Positions 52,788 through 56,207 of a DNA stretch of 56,207 nt are shown one piece after another. The position numbers and the translations under genes are program-made. Source of the stretch: Phycisphaerae bacterium. Lineage in GTDB: Bacteria > Planctomycetota > Phycisphaerae > Sedimentisphaerales > Anaerobacaceae. The stretch lies in assembly GCA_016782865.1 (NCBI GenBank), contig JADHXR010000027.1:1-56207 (forward strand), given 5' to 3'. Below the pieces are notes generated by a model. It was given only the letters and a program-made list of their open reading frames with translations. It was not told the DNA's origin and ran no database searches. Every line of letters begins with the position of its first letter. The stretch's first letter is position 1.

Positions 52788-54008
52788 TCAGGAGATTCCA
52801 GGCTTCTCCGGCATCGTGCAGAGCATTTGACCTTCTCGGGATTGACTCATTTGGTCCTCCAGCGTCTCCCGGCCTCCTTCATAATTGAACTCCAACAAAG
52901 GGCACAACTCCTCTGGCTGTGAGACCACACAATGCGGCGCTGCAACCCACGGACTTGTAATGTGCGGGACCACCTTGACGCCAGGATGCCGCCGCGCCAG
53001 CTCGCATACCCTAAGCCACTCGGAGATACCGCCACACCAGACCGGATCAGATTGGACATAATCCACGCACTTGCGTTCCAGGAAAGGCTTGACTTGCCAG
53101 CGTGTACACCAGTGCTCGCCGCCGGCGATCATAACACCTGTCTCCTCCTTGATCCGCGAGTAGCCATCCACGTGCTCGGGACAGATGGGTTCCTCGACCC
53201 AGAAAGGCTTGTAGGGGGCAATAGCCTTGCATAGCTTCACCGAGTAATCTACGTCGGAATAGTACCGGATGCTGTGGTTGTCGAACATGAGCATCGCGTC
53301 CGGCAGCTCTTCCCTGAGAACGCGCACCAATTCGACGTTCTCCTTCAGTCCTTCATCCCCGTCCTTGGCGCTCTTGGTGAAGTACCATTTCTGGTAGCGG
53401 TAGCCCTCTTCATAAGCCTCCCGCGCTCGTCGGCAGGCATCGTCCAAGCCCCTGTTAGCTTCGCCCGGTCGCCAGTAGACAGGGACTTGCCTTCGATCAG
53501 CTCTTCCGATGATCCGGTATGCTGGTTGTTTGAGTAGCTTGCCGCGCAGATCCCACAGCGCGATATCGACCGTACTGAAAGCCATGAATACCCGTCCGGT
53601 TTCAGTGTGGCGTCCTTCTCGGGGTTTGTTCGCGATCATTTCACCTGTCAAGGGATCTCGACCTTGTGCGAAAAGCTTCGCCTTGCCTGGATAGATCGTC
53701 TCCCAGAGCAGTTCTCCTTCCAGCGTCGGATTGAAGGGGTCTCTCCCTACCAGCAGTTCTCGAATCTTCGCGACGTGCTCCGTGAGGATCTTGAGGTTCT
53801 GCGCGCCGCTGCCCTTGAAGCTGCCCTCCGTCCCATCATCAGCCTCAATCGTCACGCCGCGTTCGATCCTCAGATCTTTAATAGTGATCGTCGTTCTGTT
53901 CGCCTCCTGTCCGCCTGTGCTCTCATGGATGCACATTACGCCAGCGGTGATAGCTCCAGCGGTTTTGAGAAACCGCCGACGGTTGAATATTGACGGCATC
54001 ATTCTCAT
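52788..54008 (-). CDS. Mandelate racemase / muconate-lactonising family protein with Tat signal
   Basis: 406 residues, ATG at 54008 with AAGGGA upstream. Twin-arginine leader FNRRRFLKTAGAITAGVMCI sends a folded enzyme across the membrane. The enolase-superfamily barrel provides metal ligands at Asp in LMFDNH, Glu in VEEPICPE and Glu in GGEHW, with a lysine in YQKWYF at the second strand and VVPHITSP near the end. It is a sugar-acid dehydratase or racemase by family; the substrate is unclear. Neighbours are secreted carbohydrate-active proteins. Export of a mandelate-racemase-family enzyme is uncommon outside planctomycetes and related phyla. Confidence 0.85.
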   Translation of the reverse strand: MRMMPSIFNRRRFLKTAGAITAGVMCIHESTGGQEANRTTITIKDLRIERGVTIEADDGTEGSFKGSGAQNLKILTEHVAKIRELLVGRDPFNPTLEGELLWETIYPGKAKLFAQGRDPLTGEMIANKPREGRHTETGRVFMAFSTVDIALWDLRGKLLKQPAYRIIGRADRRQVPVYWRPGEANRGLDDACRRAREAYEEGYRYQKWYFTKSAKDGDEGLKENVELVRVLREELPDAMLMFDNHSIRYYSDVDYSVKLCKAIAPYKPFWVEEPICPEHVDGYSRIKEETGVMIAGGEHWCTRWQVKPFLERKCVDYVQSDPVWCGGISEWLRVCELARRHPGVKVVPHITSPWVAAPHCVVSQPEELCPLLEFNYEGGRETLEDQMSQSREGQMLCTMPEKPGIS

Positions 54009-54358
54009 CGGTTCCCTTTTCTCTTACCACTACCCTACGTGGCAGCGGAATGCCACAGCAAATGATACCATAATCAGGACGATTGAGGCAAGATTGGCAC
54101 CTGAATGACTGGAGTAAATTACAGATTACACACACCCCACAAAATCTTCTAGAGTAGTCCACACTGGTGTCCTGCGCTCGTAGATTCGACGATCTTCGCC
54201 CGAAGGGTATCACAGGCCGTATTTTCAGAGATCGCGCTTTAAATAGGCTTGTAGTGTGCTACGATGATGTGTGAAATGTTCAGTGGCTTGCAAGTGTTTC
54301 AGCAAAGTGTACAGGGGATCCCGATTATTTGTTTTTGTTCTGCTGAAGGATGAGTGAT
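54009..54358. other. Intergenic space between divergent genes
   Basis: About 350 bases between the mandelate-racemase-family gene and the C69 gene. I see no gene fragment, strong promoter or terminator that I would defend. Confidence 0.5.
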
Positions 54359-55972
54359 ATGAGAATTCCAGCCAGGAGTAATATATTGGTGATATTACCG
54401 CTTTCATTTGTATTCCTGTCTCCAATTGCTACAGCGACGTACCCCGTTACTGCGGGTACCGGAGGAACGGGCATCGATCCATCTTTGATAGGTAAATCAT
54501 GTACTTCATTTGCAGCTGGCAAACTTGCTACAGTAGATGGGAGTGTCATGGCTGGCCATACTCTGGATGGTCCATTTGACTTTACTCTGAGTATTGTGCC
54601 AGGGGGAAGACATGAATCGGATGAAATGGTTCGCATTGACTATACAGGGATTCCTGGTGGGTATCAACACAAGGTGCAAGGTGAAACCAACATTCCTCAA
54701 GTCAGTGAGACTTTCAAGTATTTCCATTCAGATTGTCCCCTTGCGAACGAGTATCAGGTATTCTTTGGTGAAAATACCTGCGGCACCAAAAAGGAACTGA
54801 GAACACTATCACCCGAGGATGCTTTGCTTGATTGGACACAGGTCGCAAGGTTAGCTTTGCAGAGAGGGAGAACCGCACGAGAAGCCATCAAGGCTGCGGG
54901 AACTCTTATTGAGGAACATGGCCTGAGCGGGGTGGGAGAGAGTTTTCTGGTCTCAGATCCAAACGAGGCATGGTGCTTCGAAATACCCGGCTTCACAAAT
55001 GAGTGGGTGGCCCAAAGAATCCCCGATGACCATGTTTGCCCACATGCAAACAGGATGAGAATAGGAGAAATAGACCTCAGTAACCCAGACTTTTTCATGG
55101 CTTCCTCTAATCTAATCAAATTAGCTCAAGAGAAGGGGCTTTATGATCCAGCCAAAGACGGACCTTTCAATTTTGCGGAAGTATATAACTCCAAATATGG
55201 GCACATCAGTATAGACAACAGACGGCGTGAATGGAGGATGATGAGCCTTCTTTGTCCCTCGAAAGACTGGGACGCCGATGCCATAAGTTACCCATTCTCG
55301 GTGAAGCCCGACAAGAAGATTTCTGTTAAGTGGTGGATAGACAAGGTATGGAGGGATCACTTGGAAGGTACTGTCTATGATAAAACAAAAGAAATTGCAG
55401 CGGGTCCATTTGGCTGTCCAGATCGTCCGAACGTAAAAGGAACTCGTTCTGAACGCAGTATCTGTATCGGAGAGATGGCCTATTCTTGGGTATCTCAGTC
55501 AAGATCGTGGCTTCCAAATGGCATTGGGGGCGTCTTCTGGCTCGGATTGGATTGTCCACGCTCGACCTGTTATGTGCCTTTCTATGTTGGGATTTCTGAG
55601 ATTCCAAAATCTTGGCAAAGTGGGGACTACACTACGTTTTCCGAAGAGTCAGCGTGGTGGTATTTCCAAACGATAGATTCCTTTTCGTGGCTTAGGTACA
55701 ACGAAATTCATGCAGATGTGAGGAAGACTTTTGGCGCTATTGAACAGGAACAATTCTCTGCTCAGTCTGATATTGAGAAGAAGGCGGTGGAACTCTATGA
55801 ATCACATCCTCACGCAGCACATGAATATTTGACAAAATGCTCAAATGATCATGCCCAAAGGGCCGAAAAGACAGCACGAGATTTGTTCTATTCCTTGATA
55901 GTGAAATACAGGGATGGCATGCCGAGAACGACTGTGAGTGAAGAGTGGATAAAGAGACTGAATCGGCGGTAA
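54359..55972 (+). CDS. Peptidase family C69 dipeptidase, secreted
   Basis: 537 residues from ATG at 54359 (AAGGA eight bases upstream; an ATG at 54350 overlaps that site and is less likely). The signal peptide NILVILPLSFVFLSPIATA is followed by a short propeptide to Cys in GKSCTSFAAGKLATVDGSVM, the N-terminal nucleophile cysteine exposed by processing in this Ntn-hydrolase family. Further family landmarks are ANEYQVFFGENTC, GESFLVSDPNEAWCFEIPG and SIDNRRREWRMMSLL. It would split dipeptides outside the cytoplasm. Length is normal and the gene appears intact. Confidence 0.9.
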   Translation: MRIPARSNILVILPLSFVFLSPIATATYPVTAGTGGTGIDPSLIGKSCTSFAAGKLATVDGSVMAGHTLDGPFDFTLSIVPGGRHESDEMVRIDYTGIPGGYQHKVQGETNIPQVSETFKYFHSDCPLANEYQVFFGENTCGTKKELRTLSPEDALLDWTQVARLALQRGRTAREAIKAAGTLIEEHGLSGVGESFLVSDPNEAWCFEIPGFTNEWVAQRIPDDHVCPHANRMRIGEIDLSNPDFFMASSNLIKLAQEKGLYDPAKDGPFNFAEVYNSKYGHISIDNRRREWRMMSLLCPSKDWDADAISYPFSVKPDKKISVKWWIDKVWRDHLEGTVYDKTKEIAAGPFGCPDRPNVKGTRSERSICIGEMAYSWVSQSRSWLPNGIGGVFWLGLDCPRSTCYVPFYVGISEIPKSWQSGDYTTFSEESAWWYFQTIDSFSWLRYNEIHADVRKTFGAIEQEQFSAQSDIEKKAVELYESHPHAAHEYLTKCSNDHAQRAEKTARDLFYSLIVKYRDGMPRTTVSEEWIKRLNRR

Positions 55973-56107
55973 TCATTTCTTTCGAAACCGCACAGTGAAG
56001 TATGTCTGCAACGTAACGCCGAAAGAATCGCCATAAATCAGTTCCCAGCAATCACCTCCCACCACAGTCTCGAAGAAATGCTTGCACTCAGCCCCGCAAG
56101 GAAGCAT
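55973..56107 (-). pseudogene. Short fragment ending convergently with the C69 gene
   Basis: A 44-residue frame begins MLPCGAECKHFFETVVGGDC and ends TLQTYFTVRFRKK. It has a protein-like composition, but no ribosome-binding site and only a short reading frame. It may be the end of a lost gene; I do not recognise the family. Confidence 0.25.
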
Positions 56108-56149
56108 GATTATATCCTATTTGGCATCCAAAAACTCTGGGGCTCTACA

Positions 56150-56207
56150 ATGAAGCAACTGACCAGTTTTGTCTTCATAACGACACTCATAATTAGCGTC
56201 AGTCAGG
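56150..56207 (+). CDS. Start of a gene with a signal-peptide-like N-terminus, cut by the window edge
   Basis: ATG at 56150 opens MKQLTSFVFITTLIISVSQ, a typical signal peptide start, and the frame runs off the right edge. The ribosome-binding site is weak. Function cannot be judged. Confidence 0.4.
   Translation, partial: MKQLTSFVFITTLIISVSQ

Overview
The window looks like a chromosomal segment of an anaerobic or sediment-type planctomycete, most likely class Phycisphaerae. The lineage is inferred from family content: large secreted LamG / fibronectin-like proteins sharing a C-terminal domain that opens with VDDFESYND, an H-X9-DG type pseudopilin, a sulfatase, PQQ-like propellers, a heparinase II/III-like enzyme, and multiheme cytochromes. 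No rRNA, tRNA, CRISPR array or intact transposase was seen.

Left part (1-12.2 kb), electron transfer and its control. A partial membrane protein, a HemW-like radical SAM protein and a decaheme OmcA/MtrC-type cytochrome lie in one minus-strand series. Upstream of each is a copy of the same intergenic cassette, which holds a sigma-54 (-24/-12) promoter and, 110-160 bp further up, paired GC-rich dyads. The next genes are an NtrC-type response regulator and a histidine kinase whose N-terminus is cut off. I infer that this regulator drives the three cassettes. A plus-strand NHL-propeller lipoprotein and a tetraheme cytochrome follow, then a sulfatase that has lost its C-terminus.

Middle (12.2-40.2 kb). 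A LamG protein and a pseudopilin precede a tight four-gene minus-strand operon (15.9-22.7 kb): an AmmeMemoRadiSam radical SAM enzyme, a 62-residue twin-arginine mini-protein, a membrane-anchored Memo-AMMECR1 fusion, and a 1311-residue protein joining a spermidine-synthase-like membrane unit to an FMN-binding domain and a NapH/NosR-type iron-sulfur membrane unit. Next come broken genes (NRAMP-like transporter, PQQ propeller), a second LamG protein, the PBP1C / alpha-2-macroglobulin pair, and a frameshifted heparinase-like enzyme.

Right part (40.2-56.2 kb). A zone of gene scraps leads into an apparent biosynthetic operon (41.5-46.5 kb): a TetR regulator behind five 18-bp tandem operator-like repeats, a SpeD-like pyruvoyl decarboxylase, a GNAT/FemAB-like transferase, an ATP-grasp ligase, a PLP fold-III decarboxylase, and possibly a 39-residue basic peptide. 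Two 156-bp direct repeats flank it. It resembles a small-molecule (polyamine- or amino-acid-amide-like) pathway that I cannot name. LpoB and COG3014 lipoproteins, a group II intron 3' remnant, a PQQ propeller, a GH43-like propeller, a mandelate-racemase-family protein and a C69 dipeptidase complete the window.

A recurring oddity is the number of genes broken at sharp junctions with no spacer. This could be real genome decay and recombination or, if the sequence is a metagenome assembly, partly chimerism.
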